Positions 28,388 to 38,262 of a DNA stretch of 64,000 nt are shown one piece after another. The stretch comes from Xaviernesmea oryzae. GTDB lineage: Bacteria > Pseudomonadota > Alphaproteobacteria > Rhizobiales > Rhizobiaceae. Each line of letters opens with the position of its first letter. Position 1 is the stretch's first letter. The position numbers and the translations under genes are program-made. The stretch lies in assembly GCF_900177415.1 (NCBI RefSeq), contig NZ_FXAF01000006.1, positions 334,001 through 398,000 of the forward strand, written 5' to 3'. A model generated the notes under the pieces. It saw only the letters and a program-made list of their open reading frames with translations, did not search any database and had not been told where the DNA came from.

Positions 28388-29245
28388 ATGAAGTCTTTCT
28401 TCCTCGCCCTCCTCAAAAGCCGCGCCGGATTGTTCGGTTTCGTCCTCGTCGTCATCTTCGTTCTGGCGGCGCTGCTCGCACCCTATCTCGGCCTGCCGGT
28501 GCCGACGCGCTCGAACCTCGTCGCCCGCATGTCGGCGCCCACCTGGACGGGTCTTTTCTCGCCGGGCGCCCATCCGCTCGGCACCGACGAGCTCGGCCGC
28601 GATATCCTCTCCCGCATCGTCTACGGGAGCCGGGTGACGTTGACGATAGCTGCGGCAGCGGTCGTTCTGGGCGGTATCGCGGGAACGCTGCTCGGCATCG
28701 TCGCGGGCTATTATCGCGGCATGGTCGATCGCGTGCTGATGCGCATCGTCGATATCCAGCTCGCACTGCCGCTGATGCTGCTCGCACTTCTGGTGATCGC
28801 GGCACTCGGGCCTTCCACCACGAACCTCATCATCGTGCTCGCGCTGACAAGTTGGCTGCGTTACGCCCGCATCATCCGCGGCCAGGTTCTGGCGCTCCGG
28901 GAGCGGGAGTTCATCCTCTCGGCGCATGCGATCGGGGCAAGCACCTGGCGCATCATGATCAAGCACCTGCTGCCGAACGTGATCACCCCGGCACTCGTCA
29001 TCGCGACGCTGGAGCTTGCCCGCATCATCATCATGGATGCCGCGCTGTCCTTTCTGGGCCTCGGCGTCCAGCCGCCCAATCCCAGCTGGGGCCGCATGCT
29101 CGCCGACGGTCGCGTCTACATCTCGACGGCCTGGTGGATCGTCACCTTCCCCGGGATCGCCATCCTTCTCACCGTGCTCAGCGTCAACCTTCTGGGCGAC
29201 TGGCTGCGCGATTACTTCGATCCGAAATTGAGGACCACGCGATGA
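28388..29245 (+). CDS. Dipeptide-type ABC importer permease (DppC family)
   Basis: The second permease, 285 residues. It has the DppC layout: one N-terminal membrane segment, a periplasmic loop ending HPLGTDELGRDILSRIVYGS (about residues 62-81), then five more segments. The ATPase-contact loop SAHAIGASTWRIMIKHLLPN is near residues 179-198, and the C-terminus NLLGDWLRDYFDPKLR is typical. AGGAG at 28376-28380 precedes the ATG by seven bases. The stop overlaps the start of the M24 protein (ATGA at 29242-29245), so the two genes are coupled. Confidence 0.9.
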   Translation: MKSFFLALLKSRAGLFGFVLVVIFVLAALLAPYLGLPVPTRSNLVARMSAPTWTGLFSPGAHPLGTDELGRDILSRIVYGSRVTLTIAAAAVVLGGIAGTLLGIVAGYYRGMVDRVLMRIVDIQLALPLMLLALLVIAALGPSTTNLIIVLALTSWLRYARIIRGQVLALREREFILSAHAIGASTWRIMIKHLLPNVITPALVIATLELARIIIMDAALSFLGLGVQPPNPSWGRMLADGRVYISTAWWIVTFPGIAILLTVLSVNLLGDWLRDYFDPKLRTTR

Positions 29246-30432
29246 ACCAGCTTTCTCGTTCCACCCTGCCGCCCCGCGTCGGACGCCTGAAGGCCGGCAT
29301 GGCCAAGCAGGACGTCGATGTCATCGTGTCCTTCAAGCCGGAAAACAGCTTCTATTTCACCGGCTTCAATCCGATCATCTATTCTCACCCGGTGATCGCG
29401 ATCCTCACCCGCGATCACGACCCCATCATGCTGGTGCATGCGCTGCGCGACGACCATGGCCGGGCGAGCGCCTGGGTGCCGGATATCCGCCTTTACGGCG
29501 CCTGGTCCACCAAGGTGACGATGGGACCGAACTGGCAGGATGCGCTGGCCTCGATCCTCGGCGATCTCGGCGTTGCCGGAAAAACCGTCGGCATAGAGGA
29601 GGAGTTCGTCTCGATCCAGCGGCTCAACCAGATCCGCAAGGCGCTGCCGGAGGCGAAATTTACCGATGTCAGCCATCTCATCGACCATTGCCGCCTGATC
29701 AAGGACCCCGACGAGATCGCCCATGCCCGGATCGCCGCGAAGATCGCCGACGTTGGCATGGATACCGCCGTTGCGGCACTCGCCGCCGGCGGCACGGAGC
29801 GGGATGTCGCGATCGCCTCTATGCACGAGATGAACAAGCTCTGGGCCGCAAACTATCCGGATGTCGAGGTCTGCGACTTCGGCTCTCTCGAAGGCGGCGT
29901 GCAGAACGGCCTGTGGACCTGGGTTCTTTCAGGCCCGCGCATGTTCTTCAATTGCGACAACCCGACCCAGCGCAAACCTGAGCGCGGCGAAACCGTCTCC
30001 GTCCTCATCTGGACGATTGCCAACGGCATCCATGCGGAGAACGAGCGCACCGTCGCGATCGGTCCGCTGCCGGACGTCAACAAGCGCGCGCTCGACGCCA
30101 TCCTCGAAATCCGCGAGGAGGTCGACGCCTACATCAAGCCCGGCACGCCTTACAAGGAGCTGTTCGAGCGCACGCGCGAGGGCCTGAAGGCGCGCGGCTA
30201 CGGCGCCAATATCCCGGGTCGCATCGGCCACGGCATCGGCCTTGGCGCGCACGAGCATTCGTCGCTCGATGCCGCTTCGCCACTGGTGCTGGAGCCCGGC
30301 ATGATCTTCACCTTCGAGCCGAATATCCGCGTGCCGGGCGTCTGCGCCACGCAGATATCCGATACCGTGCTCGTCACCGGGACCGGCCGTGAATACCTGA
30401 CCCGCTCGGCCGGCGGCTATCTGGAGGTCTGA
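29242..30432 (+). CDS. Creatinase-like M24 protein with altered metal ligands
   Basis: A 396-residue protein with an N-terminal creatinase/prolidase domain and a C-terminal pita-bread fold. Metal-dependent M24 peptidases use Asp-Asp-His-Glu-Glu. Here the aligned positions read L255, E266, H330 (GHGIGLGAHE), E359 (FTFEPN) and S373 (QISDTV). Three of the five ligands are therefore changed, and the xERT motif (HAENERT) replaces the DxTRT of peptidases. This pattern resembles creatinase, which is metal-free and hydrolyses a C-N bond. An amidinohydrolase- or amidase-like role on the imported compound is thus as likely as peptidase activity. It is embedded between the dppC- and dppD-like genes and overlaps the former by four bases, so its substrate is probably what the importer brings in. 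Confidence 0.8.
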   Translation: MNQLSRSTLPPRVGRLKAGMAKQDVDVIVSFKPENSFYFTGFNPIIYSHPVIAILTRDHDPIMLVHALRDDHGRASAWVPDIRLYGAWSTKVTMGPNWQDALASILGDLGVAGKTVGIEEEFVSIQRLNQIRKALPEAKFTDVSHLIDHCRLIKDPDEIAHARIAAKIADVGMDTAVAALAAGGTERDVAIASMHEMNKLWAANYPDVEVCDFGSLEGGVQNGLWTWVLSGPRMFFNCDNPTQRKPERGETVSVLIWTIANGIHAENERTVAIGPLPDVNKRALDAILEIREEVDAYIKPGTPYKELFERTREGLKARGYGANIPGRIGHGIGLGAHEHSSLDAASPLVLEPGMIFTFEPNIRVPGVCATQISDTVLVTGTGREYLTRSAGGYLEV

Positions 30433-30439
30433 GCGTCCG

Positions 30440-31446
<1,007 letters not shown>

Positions 31447-31450
<4 letters not shown>

Positions 31451-32379
31451 CGGATGCCCCCATGGATGCCCCCATGAATGCGCCACTCGTTTCGGTCAGC
31501 CGGCTCAGCAAACATTACGGCGGCGAAAGACGCCTGATCGGCGGCACGGTACCGCTGCTGAAGGCGGTCAATAATGTGAGCTTCGACATCGCACCCGGCG
31601 AAACGCTCGGCCTCGTCGGCGAATCCGGCTCGGGCAAGAGCACGACCGGCCGCGTCCTGCTGCAGCTCGAAGCGCCGACCGACGGCGACATTCTCTACAA
31701 GGGCGAAAACATCACGGGCCTCTCGAAGCCGGCGCTGAAATCCTATCGGCGCGACATGCAGATCATCTTCCAGGATCCGTATGCATCGCTCAATCCGCGC
31801 ATGACCGTGGGCGAATTCGTCGCCGAGCCGCTTGACGTCCACGGTCTGGCAGGCTCCAGGTCGGAGCGCCAGGATCGCGTCGCATCGCTCTTTTCGAAAG
31901 TCGGCCTCGATCCATCCTTCATGAAGCGCTATCCGCATGAGTTTTCCGGCGGCCAGCGCCAGCGCGTCAGCATCGCCCGGGCGATCGCGCTCAACCCCGC
32001 CTTCATCGTCGCGGACGAGCCGATCACGGCGCTCGACGTCTCGATCCAGGCGCAGATCGTCAACCTCTTCCAGGACCTGCAGGACGAGCTCGGCCTCACC
32101 TACCTCTTTATCGCCCACGACCTGTCGATGATCCGCTATCTCTGCCACAGGGTCGCGGTGATGCTGCGCGGGCGCATCGTCGAAATCGGTCCCTGCGAGG
32201 CGATCTTCGAAAATCCGCAGCACCCCTACACCAGGGCGCTTCTTTCGGCGATCCCGGTTCCCGATCCGGACATCGAACGGAACCGCCGGCCCATCGCTTT
32301 CGACGTCAATGCCAATCTGCCGCCCGAGGAGGCCGTTTTGCGGCCTGTCGGACACGGGCACTTCGTTCTGGGAGTCTAG
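31447..32379 (+). CDS. Dipeptide-type ABC importer ATPase (DppF family)
   Basis: The second ATPase, 310 residues. Walker A GESGSGKST is near residues 58-66, Q-loop IIFQDPYASLNPRM, signature FSGGQRQRV, Walker B FIVADEPITALDVS and switch HDLSMIRYL. The start overlaps the previous stop (ATGA at 31447). The N-terminus contains a short repeated MDAP/MNAP stretch of no known meaning. The C-terminal opp/dpp extension is shortened, ending soon after ALLSAIPVPDP. It pairs with the 30440 product to form the heterodimeric motor. Confidence 0.9.
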
Positions 32380-32384
32380 GCAGC

Positions 32385-34664
32385 ATGCACCTGTTCGCTA
32401 CCCATTTCGGAACCTATGAGGTCGGCGCGGATGCGAACGGAAAGCCGCGGCTCCTGCCTTTCCGGCACGATCCCGATCCGTCGGAAATAGGACTTGGCTA
32501 TCTCGATCTCGCCGATCATCCGGAACGCATCCGTGCGCCGATGGTGCGACGCTCCTGGCTCGAAAAGGGGCCGCTCGCCGGTACGGGCGGTTCGCGGGGC
32601 CGCGAGGATTTCGTGGAGGTGGACTGGGACAAGGCAACCAGCCTCATTGCGGACGAGTTGCGGCGCGTCCGCTCCGCTCATGGAAATCAGGCGATCTTCG
32701 GCGGCTCGTACGGCTGGGCGAGCGCCGGCCGTTTTCATCATGCGCAGAGCCAGCTCAAGCGGCTTCTCAACCTTGCCGGCGGCTTCACGTCCTCGGTCAA
32801 CACCTATTCCTACGGCGCGGCCGGCGTGCTTCTGCCGCATGTTCTGGGACCTGATTACAAGGATGCCTGCGATACCTCGCCCTCCTGGAGCGATATCGCC
32901 GACAATTGCGAGCTTCTCGTCGGGTTCGGCGGCCTCCGGCTGACGAATGCGCAGGTCGAGGCCGGCGGCACGGGAAGCCACCGCGCCGTCGAATGGCTCC
33001 GCCGCTGCCAGGAAAAGGGTCTGCGCATTGTCGTGTTCAGCCCGACGGCAAGCGACGCGCCCGAAGGATCGAATGTCCGCCATGTTCCGCTGCGGCCCAA
33101 CACTGACGCCGCCGTGATGCTCGCCATGTGCCACACGCTGCTCACCGAAGGTCTGCTCGACTGCCCGTTCCTGAAACGCTGCACGGTCGGTTTCGGGGAG
33201 TTCGAGAGCTATCTCATCGGTGAGGCGGACGGCATTGCGAAGGATGCCGAATGGGCCTCGAAGATTTCCGGAGTGCCGGCCGGGACGATCGTCGAAATCG
33301 CCGAGGATCTTCATGACCTTCGCAGCCTCGTCAACGTTGCCTGGTCTCTGCAGCGCGCCCGCTTTGGCGAACAGCCTTTCTGGGCGGCGATCGCGCTCGC
33401 TTCGATGGCGGGCCATGTCGGCCAGCGGGGCTGCGGCTTTGCCTTCGGCCTCACGGCGGTCAATTCCGTCGGCCAGCCGGTGCGGCGTCTGAAAGGCCCT
33501 GCCTTCGAGCAGGGCGTCAACCCGGTCCGCCACTTCATTCCGGTGGCGCGCATCACCGAGCTCCTGGAAAATCCCGGCGGCCGGATCGATTACGATGGCC
33601 GTCCCCTCGAACTGCCGGATATCCGGCTCGTCTGGTGGGCGGGCGGTAACCCTTTCCATCATCACCAGGACCTCAACCGGCTTTCCGAAGCCTTCCGGCG
33701 GCCGGAAACGGTGATCGTCACCGAGAACATGTGGACGGGCACCGCCCGCATGGCGGATATCGTCCTGCCGTCCGCCTTTCCCTTCGAGCGGGACGATATC
33801 GCCGCCTCCTCGCGCGACAATTGGCTGGTCTATAGCCGCCGGGTCATGGACCCGCCCGCGGGCGTGCAGACCGACCATGAGGCCTATCGGCTGGTTGCCG
33901 AAAAGCTCGGCTGCCGTGAACGGTTCGACGAAAACCTCGGGATCGACGAGTGGCTGGCACGCATCTACGAGGGCTATCGCGAACGCTATCCCGAACTGCC
34001 GGATTACCAGGCTTTCCGTCTCCGGGGTTTTGCGGCGCTGGACGAGGGTGAGATGGCCCCCGCACCCGCCGATCATTTCCGCCGTTTCGTGACGGATCCG
34101 GCGGCCGCGCCGTTGAAGACGCCGAGCGGCCGGATCGAAATCCGTTCCAGCACGGTCGGCAATTTCGGTTATCCCGATATCGGCGTCCACCCCGCCTGGA
34201 GGGAGCCGGAGGAATGGCTCGGCGCGCCGCTCGCCTCCCGGCATCGCTTCCATCTTCTCTCCCCGCAACCGGCGCACCGTCTGCATGGACAGCTTGAATA
34301 CGGCCCGGCGAGCCAGAACGCCAAGCTCCATGGCTACGAAAGGTTTCAGCTGAGCGCGGCCGATGCCGAGGAACTGGACGTCAAGGACGGCGAACTCTGC
34401 GAGCTTTACAACGACCGGGGCAGCACGGTTGCCGCCCTGGCGGTCGACGACCGCCTGATGCCAGGCGTGGCCGTCCTGCCGACGGGCGGCTGGTTTCGGC
34501 CCGATGCCGCGGGCATCGACCGTGGCGGCAATCCCAATACGCTCACCGCGATCACGCCTGCCTCGCATCTGTCGCAGGCGACCGCGCCGAATTCCTGCCT
34601 GGTTTCGATCCGCCCCTGGCGCCGTCCTGGGGATGGATCGTCGGGCGAGCAGCATGAGGACTGA
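32385..34664 (+). CDS. Molybdopterin sulfoxide/N-oxide reductase (BisC/DMSO-reductase family)
   Basis: A 759-residue molybdenum enzyme with the bis-MGD fold of DMSO, TMAO and biotin-sulfoxide reductases. No N-terminal Cys motif for a 4Fe-4S cluster and no Tat signal are seen, which matches the soluble cytosolic BisC type. The GGSYGWASAGRFHHAQSQLK stretch and NTYSYGAAG, whose S142 is the expected molybdenum ligand, are near residues 107-146. The dinucleotide-binding C-terminal domain starts near residue 625 (LLSPQPAHRLHGQ). The family removes oxygen from S- or N-oxides such as biotin or methionine sulfoxide. In this operon it may reduce an imported oxidised compound, or one made by the 25942 flavoprotein. 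It starts five bases after the ATPase stop. Confidence 0.85.
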   Translation: MHLFATHFGTYEVGADANGKPRLLPFRHDPDPSEIGLGYLDLADHPERIRAPMVRRSWLEKGPLAGTGGSRGREDFVEVDWDKATSLIADELRRVRSAHGNQAIFGGSYGWASAGRFHHAQSQLKRLLNLAGGFTSSVNTYSYGAAGVLLPHVLGPDYKDACDTSPSWSDIADNCELLVGFGGLRLTNAQVEAGGTGSHRAVEWLRRCQEKGLRIVVFSPTASDAPEGSNVRHVPLRPNTDAAVMLAMCHTLLTEGLLDCPFLKRCTVGFGEFESYLIGEADGIAKDAEWASKISGVPAGTIVEIAEDLHDLRSLVNVAWSLQRARFGEQPFWAAIALASMAGHVGQRGCGFAFGLTAVNSVGQPVRRLKGPAFEQGVNPVRHFIPVARITELLENPGGRIDYDGRPLELPDIRLVWWAGGNPFHHHQDLNRLSEAFRRPETVIVTENMWTGTARMADIVLPSAFPFERDDIAASSRDNWLVYSRRVMDPPAGVQTDHEAYRLVAEKLGCRERFDENLGIDEWLARIYEGYRERYPELPDYQAFRLRGFAALDEGEMAPAPADHFRRFVTDPAAAPLKTPSGRIEIRSSTVGNFGYPDIGVHPAWREPEEWLGAPLASRHRFHLLSPQPAHRLHGQLEYGPASQNAKLHGYERFQLSAADAEELDVKDGELCELYNDRGSTVAALAVDDRLMPGVAVLPTGGWFRPDAAGIDRGGNPNTLTAITPASHLSQATAPNSCLVSIRPWRRPGDGSSGEQHED

Positions 34665-34668
34665 AAAT

Positions 34669-35160
34669 ATGGATCAGATCGACATCCTTTCCGGCCTCAA
34701 GCCGGACTCCGAAGTCTACAGGGCTCGCCGCGAGCGGCCGGAATTCGTGGAAGGCGCGGAGCTTTGCCGCGAGACCGTGCTTGCGCCACGCAATGGGTTC
34801 GGCATCAGTCATGCCATGCGCGCCGCCCTTGCTGCCCGCATGGCGCGCCTCATCGGCCGTGAAGATCTCGCCCGCGCCTATGACCTGATGCTGGAGGAAG
34901 CCGGTAGCGACGACGAACTTGCCGCCATCGCCGCGGCGGAGGATCTGTCCTCCGACGCCGATGCTTTCACGAAGGCGCTTGTCCGTCACGCCGACTTCGT
35001 CACCAGGACGCCGCGTGACAGCACGAGGGCGGATATCGAACGGCTCGAAGCGACCGGGCTCACCAATCCGCAGATCATCGCGCTGTCGGAACTGATCGCC
35101 TTTGTGAATTTCGAGGCCCGCGTCATCGTCGGCCTCAGCGTTCTGGAGTTGGTGGCATGA
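34669..35160 (+). CDS. CMD-like helical protein (Avi_7170-type)
   Basis: A 163-residue all-helical protein with weak similarity to the carboxymuconolactone decarboxylase/AhpD fold but without the CxxC redox motif; the single cysteine seen is in ELCRETVLAP near residue 25. The pattern NGFGISHAMRAALAARMARL, then ALSELIAFVNFEARVIVGL near the end, fits what I remember as the Avi_7170 CMD-domain family, which is typically encoded beside the next gene. The ATG at 34669 lies eight bases after GAGGA (34656-34660). An earlier ATG at 34654 overlaps the reductase gene without a good binding site. It overlaps the next gene by four bases. The function is unknown; it may be an inactive partner of the redox-active protein that follows. 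Confidence 0.65.
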   Translation: MDQIDILSGLKPDSEVYRARRERPEFVEGAELCRETVLAPRNGFGISHAMRAALAARMARLIGREDLARAYDLMLEEAGSDDELAAIAAAEDLSSDADAFTKALVRHADFVTRTPRDSTRADIERLEATGLTNPQIIALSELIAFVNFEARVIVGLSVLELVA

Positions 35161-35735
35161 GCGGGTCGGGCTTCAAGGTCAAGGCGCTTTCCTGGGCGCC
35201 CTATATCGAGCCGGTGGACGTCGCGACGGCGACGGAGGAACAGCTCGCCGCCATGCAGGTGACGCCTTCCAACACGAAAGTATCGCCCTATGTGCGGACC
35301 CTTGCGCACGACCCGGAATCCTATGTGGCGCGTACGAAGCTCTTCAACGCCATCATGTATGCCAAAGGAGGGCTCGACCGGGCGGAGCGGGAACTCGGCG
35401 CGCTCACCGCCTCGGCGGTCAACCGCTGCGTCTACTGCGCGTCCGTGCACGCCCGCCGTTATGTCGAACTCTCCGGCCGCTCGGATGTCGTCGAGGAAAT
35501 CTACATGCGGGGGCTCGACGGCCCGTTCGAACCGAAGGTTCAGGCGATCGTCGATTTTTGCAGGACGCTTTCGGAGACGCCCTCCCGCGTGACGAGGGAG
35601 CAGGCGCAGGCCTTGCGCGATCACGGCCTGTCGAAAGCCGAGATCATCGACCTCATCCATTCGGCGGCGATCTTCGGCTGGGCCAACCGGTTGATGCATA
35701 CGCTCGGCCATTCCACTCCCGTGGAGGCGAAGTAG
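35157..35735 (+). CDS. AhpD/CMD-type alkylhydroperoxidase-like protein (Avi_7169-type)
   Basis: A 192-residue helical protein with the complete AhpD-like motif C91-V-Y-C94-A-S-V-H98. In this fold the motif supplies a redox-active disulfide that reduces peroxides or acts as a thiol oxidoreductase. The upstream ELGALTASAVNR segment and the downstream EAQALRD-type helix are typical. It is coupled to the preceding cysteine-poor CMD-like gene by an ATGA overlap. I recall this pair as a recurring neighbour of dipeptide importers and FMN-dependent monooxygenases, which fits the window. It may protect against, or use, hydroperoxide by-products of the flavin monooxygenases nearby. Confidence 0.72.
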   Translation: MSGSGFKVKALSWAPYIEPVDVATATEEQLAAMQVTPSNTKVSPYVRTLAHDPESYVARTKLFNAIMYAKGGLDRAERELGALTASAVNRCVYCASVHARRYVELSGRSDVVEEIYMRGLDGPFEPKVQAIVDFCRTLSETPSRVTREQAQALRDHGLSKAEIIDLIHSAAIFGWANRLMHTLGHSTPVEAK

Positions 35736-35796
35736 TCACCTCCGGCGGACAAGGGCATGAAATCAAACGAATTTTCGATTCAGAAGGAGCTGGAGC

Positions 35797-37299
35797 ATGA
35801 ATAGGAAACTGATATCGGCGGCAATCGCCGCCTTTTCGCTGAGTGCATTGATATCGACCACGGCGCTTGCTCAGGGCAAGACGCTGACCATCGGCATCAC
35901 CAACACGGTCAACACGTTCGACCCGCATATGACGGCCTCGGTCGGCACCGACCTGAGCCTGCTCAGCCACATCTATCCGTCGCTCGTGCTGCGTGGGCCG
36001 GACATGAAGATCGTCCCGTCGCTCGCCACCGAATGGAAAAGCGTCGACGACAATACCTGGCGGATCACGCTGCGTTCCGACGCGGTGTTCAACGACGGCG
36101 AGAAGATCGACGCCGAGGCGGTCAAGTGGAACTTCGACCGCGTTCGCGATCCCGCCGTCAATGCCCGCATCAAGGCGTGGTTCACGCTGATCTCCGATGT
36201 GAAAGTCGTGAGCCCGACCGAGCTCGAGATCAAGACGAGCTCTCCCTATCCGGCGATGATCGAGCAGTTGTCGATGTTCTTCCTTCTGCCGCCGAAATGG
36301 GCTGCCGAGCACAAGCCGGCGACCGAAACTGCATCCGGCGGCCCCTACATCCTGACAGCGGTCAAGCCGGGCGAGAGCTTCACGCTCGATGCCAATCCGC
36401 AATATTGGGGGCCGAAGCCGGATTTCGATCAGGTGGTCGTCCGTGTGATCCCCGAGCCGGCGAGCCGCGTCGCAGCCCTTCTAGCCGGCGAAGTGGATTT
36501 CGTGAACTCGATCCCGACCACCGAGATCCAGCGCATCCAGGATGCCGGCAGCGCCCAGGCGGGCGCGGTGCCGAGCACGCGCACCGTGTTCATCAAGTTC
36601 AACACGCAGAAGCCGCCGCTCGACAACAAGCTCTTCCGTCAGGCGCTGAACTACGCGATCGACAAGGAAGGCATCGTCAAGGCGATCTTCAACGATCAGG
36701 CGGAGATTGCCCGCTGCGAAGTGATGTCGAAGAACTATTTCGGCTTCAATCCGGACCTGAAGCCCTATCCATACGATCCCGACAAGGCGGCCGAGCTCCT
36801 CGAACAGGCCGGCGGCGCGCCGTCCGAGCCGATCGAGTTCGACGTTCCGAGCGGCACCTATCTCAACGGCGAGGAAGTCGTGCAGGCCGTCGCGAGCCAA
36901 CTCGAGGAGATCGGCGTCAAGACGAAGATCGTCGAGATGCAGTTCAGCGCCTATATGGACAAGTACCTCAAGACCAAGGATCTGGCTCGCCTGAGCCTGC
37001 TCAGCCAGGCCTGGCCGACGATCGACGCGGACGGTCTGCTGACGCTCTTCGCGCCGGGCAATATGTACGCCTATTGGGACAATGCCGAGTTCGGCAAGGC
37101 TCTCGAAGAGGGCCGTTCGACCATGGATAAGGAAAAGCGCCTGGCCGCCTACAAGAAGGCGACGGAAGTCATGTGCGACGAGGCGCCTGCGCTCTTCCTC
37201 TACACCCAGCCCGCGACCTTCGGGCTCTCCAAGCGCATCACCTGGACGCCGCGCGGCGATGACTGGGTGCGCGCCTTCGACATGAAGCCCGCCAACTGA
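35797..37299 (+). CDS. Dipeptide-type ABC importer substrate-binding protein (family 5)
   Basis: A 500-residue periplasmic protein of the DppA/OppA class. It has a Sec signal peptide (KLISAAIAAFSLSALIS, cleavage after ALAQ near residue 26). The family 5 fingerprint is seen in FDPHMTASVGTDLSLLSHIY and TLRSDAVFNDGEKIDAEAVKWNFDR. The ATG at 35797 follows AAGGAG (35784-35789) by seven bases. It is the binding component for the permeases at 27461 and 28388 and the ATPases at 30440 and 31447, although it is separated from them by the reductase and CMD genes. A strong hairpin follows at 37307-37337. The ligand cannot be told from the sequence; family members bind peptides, opines, glutathione or nickel complexes. 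Confidence 0.9.
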   Translation: MNRKLISAAIAAFSLSALISTTALAQGKTLTIGITNTVNTFDPHMTASVGTDLSLLSHIYPSLVLRGPDMKIVPSLATEWKSVDDNTWRITLRSDAVFNDGEKIDAEAVKWNFDRVRDPAVNARIKAWFTLISDVKVVSPTELEIKTSSPYPAMIEQLSMFFLLPPKWAAEHKPATETASGGPYILTAVKPGESFTLDANPQYWGPKPDFDQVVVRVIPEPASRVAALLAGEVDFVNSIPTTEIQRIQDAGSAQAGAVPSTRTVFIKFNTQKPPLDNKLFRQALNYAIDKEGIVKAIFNDQAEIARCEVMSKNYFGFNPDLKPYPYDPDKAAELLEQAGGAPSEPIEFDVPSGTYLNGEEVVQAVASQLEEIGVKTKIVEMQFSAYMDKYLKTKDLARLSLLSQAWPTIDADGLLTLFAPGNMYAYWDNAEFGKALEEGRSTMDKEKRLAAYKKATEVMCDEAPALFLYTQPATFGLSKRITWTPRGDDWVRAFDMKPAN

Positions 37300-37306
37300 T
37301 GATCCC

Positions 37307-37337
37307 GCATCCCGCGTTCCCTTCGGGCGCGGGATGC
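37307..37337 (+). terminator. Intercistronic hairpin after the binding-protein gene
   Basis: GCATCCCGCG (37307-37316) pairs exactly with CGCGGGATGC (37328-37337), and an inner CCC/GGG extends the stem. The hairpin lies eight bases after the binding-protein stop and ends 28 bases before the hydrolase start. There is no U-tract, so partial termination or 3' protection of the binding-protein message is likely. Confidence 0.6.
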
Positions 37338-37365
37338 TTCCCGCCGCCAGACCCGAGGATATCCC

Positions 37366-38214
37366 ATGCCGACAGTGACCTTGAACGATGCCACCTTCGT
37401 CTATGACGATATCGGCGATCCGAACGCGGAAGCCATTATCGCGCTCCACGGCGGGCGGGGCATCGGCGACCGGCGGGGCGAGTTCAACGCCTACAAGGTG
37501 CTCGCCGACAAGTACCGGGTGATCGCCTACGACCAGCGCGGCTGCGGCGAAACGAGCCTCACGCCTCCCTACACGTTCGAGCAGCTCGCCGACGACGTCG
37601 AAGCCTTCCGCGTGAACCTCTGCGGCGGCCGCAAGATCATTCTCGAAGGCGGTTCGTTCGGCGGCATGATCGCGCTGACTTACGCCGTCAAATACGGCCA
37701 CAACCTTTCGCGGCTGATCCTGCGCGGCACGGCGGCGAGCTATCACCATGAAGACGATGCGATGGTGGTGTTCAAGGAACGCATTCACAAAGCGACCAGC
37801 GCCTCCCTGTCGATGCTCGACAAGATGTTTTCCGACAAGGTGAAGGACGATACGGAACTGCGCCTCATCTGGCTGGCGCTGCAGCCGCTCTACTACGAAA
37901 AATTCGATCCCGACGCGGCCCTGGAGCGGACGCGCACCATGCATCTCCACGCGGAGACGCACAACGCGCTCTTCAAGGAGCGGCTTTACGACCTGCGCGA
38001 CCGTCTCAAGGATATCCCCGTCCCGACACTCGTCGTCTGCGGCGCCGAAGACTGGATCTGCCCTCCCAACCACTCGCGCTTGATCGCCGAACGGATCCCG
38101 AAGGGCGAGCTTCTGGAAGTGCCCGGCGCCAACCACGCAGTCCACATGGAAGCACATGAGACGGTCATCGCGGCCATTCGGGAATTTTTGGCCCGAACCG
38201 CAAGTCCTGTCTGA
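37366..38214 (+). CDS. Alpha/beta hydrolase, proline-iminopeptidase-like
   Basis: A 282-residue alpha/beta hydrolase with a complete catalytic triad: nucleophile S97 in GGSFGG, acid D229 in CGAEDW, and H257 in GANHAVH. The oxyanion HGG appears as ALHGGRGIG near residues 27-35, and YDQRGCGET near 50-58 is typical of proline iminopeptidases and related hydrolases. There is no signal peptide, so it is cytosolic. The start follows GAGGA (37353-37357) by eight bases. As the last gene of the LysR-headed operon it probably cleaves an ester or amide in the imported compound or its oxidised product. The exact substrate is unknown. Confidence 0.85.
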   Translation: MPTVTLNDATFVYDDIGDPNAEAIIALHGGRGIGDRRGEFNAYKVLADKYRVIAYDQRGCGETSLTPPYTFEQLADDVEAFRVNLCGGRKIILEGGSFGGMIALTYAVKYGHNLSRLILRGTAASYHHEDDAMVVFKERIHKATSASLSMLDKMFSDKVKDDTELRLIWLALQPLYYEKFDPDAALERTRTMHLHAETHNALFKERLYDLRDRLKDIPVPTLVVCGAEDWICPPNHSRLIAERIPKGELLEVPGANHAVHMEAHETVIAAIREFLARTASPV

Positions 38215-38262
38215 GTGAATTTGCCCGAGTGAACCTGCTTGAGTGAAGCCGTTTGCGGGGCG

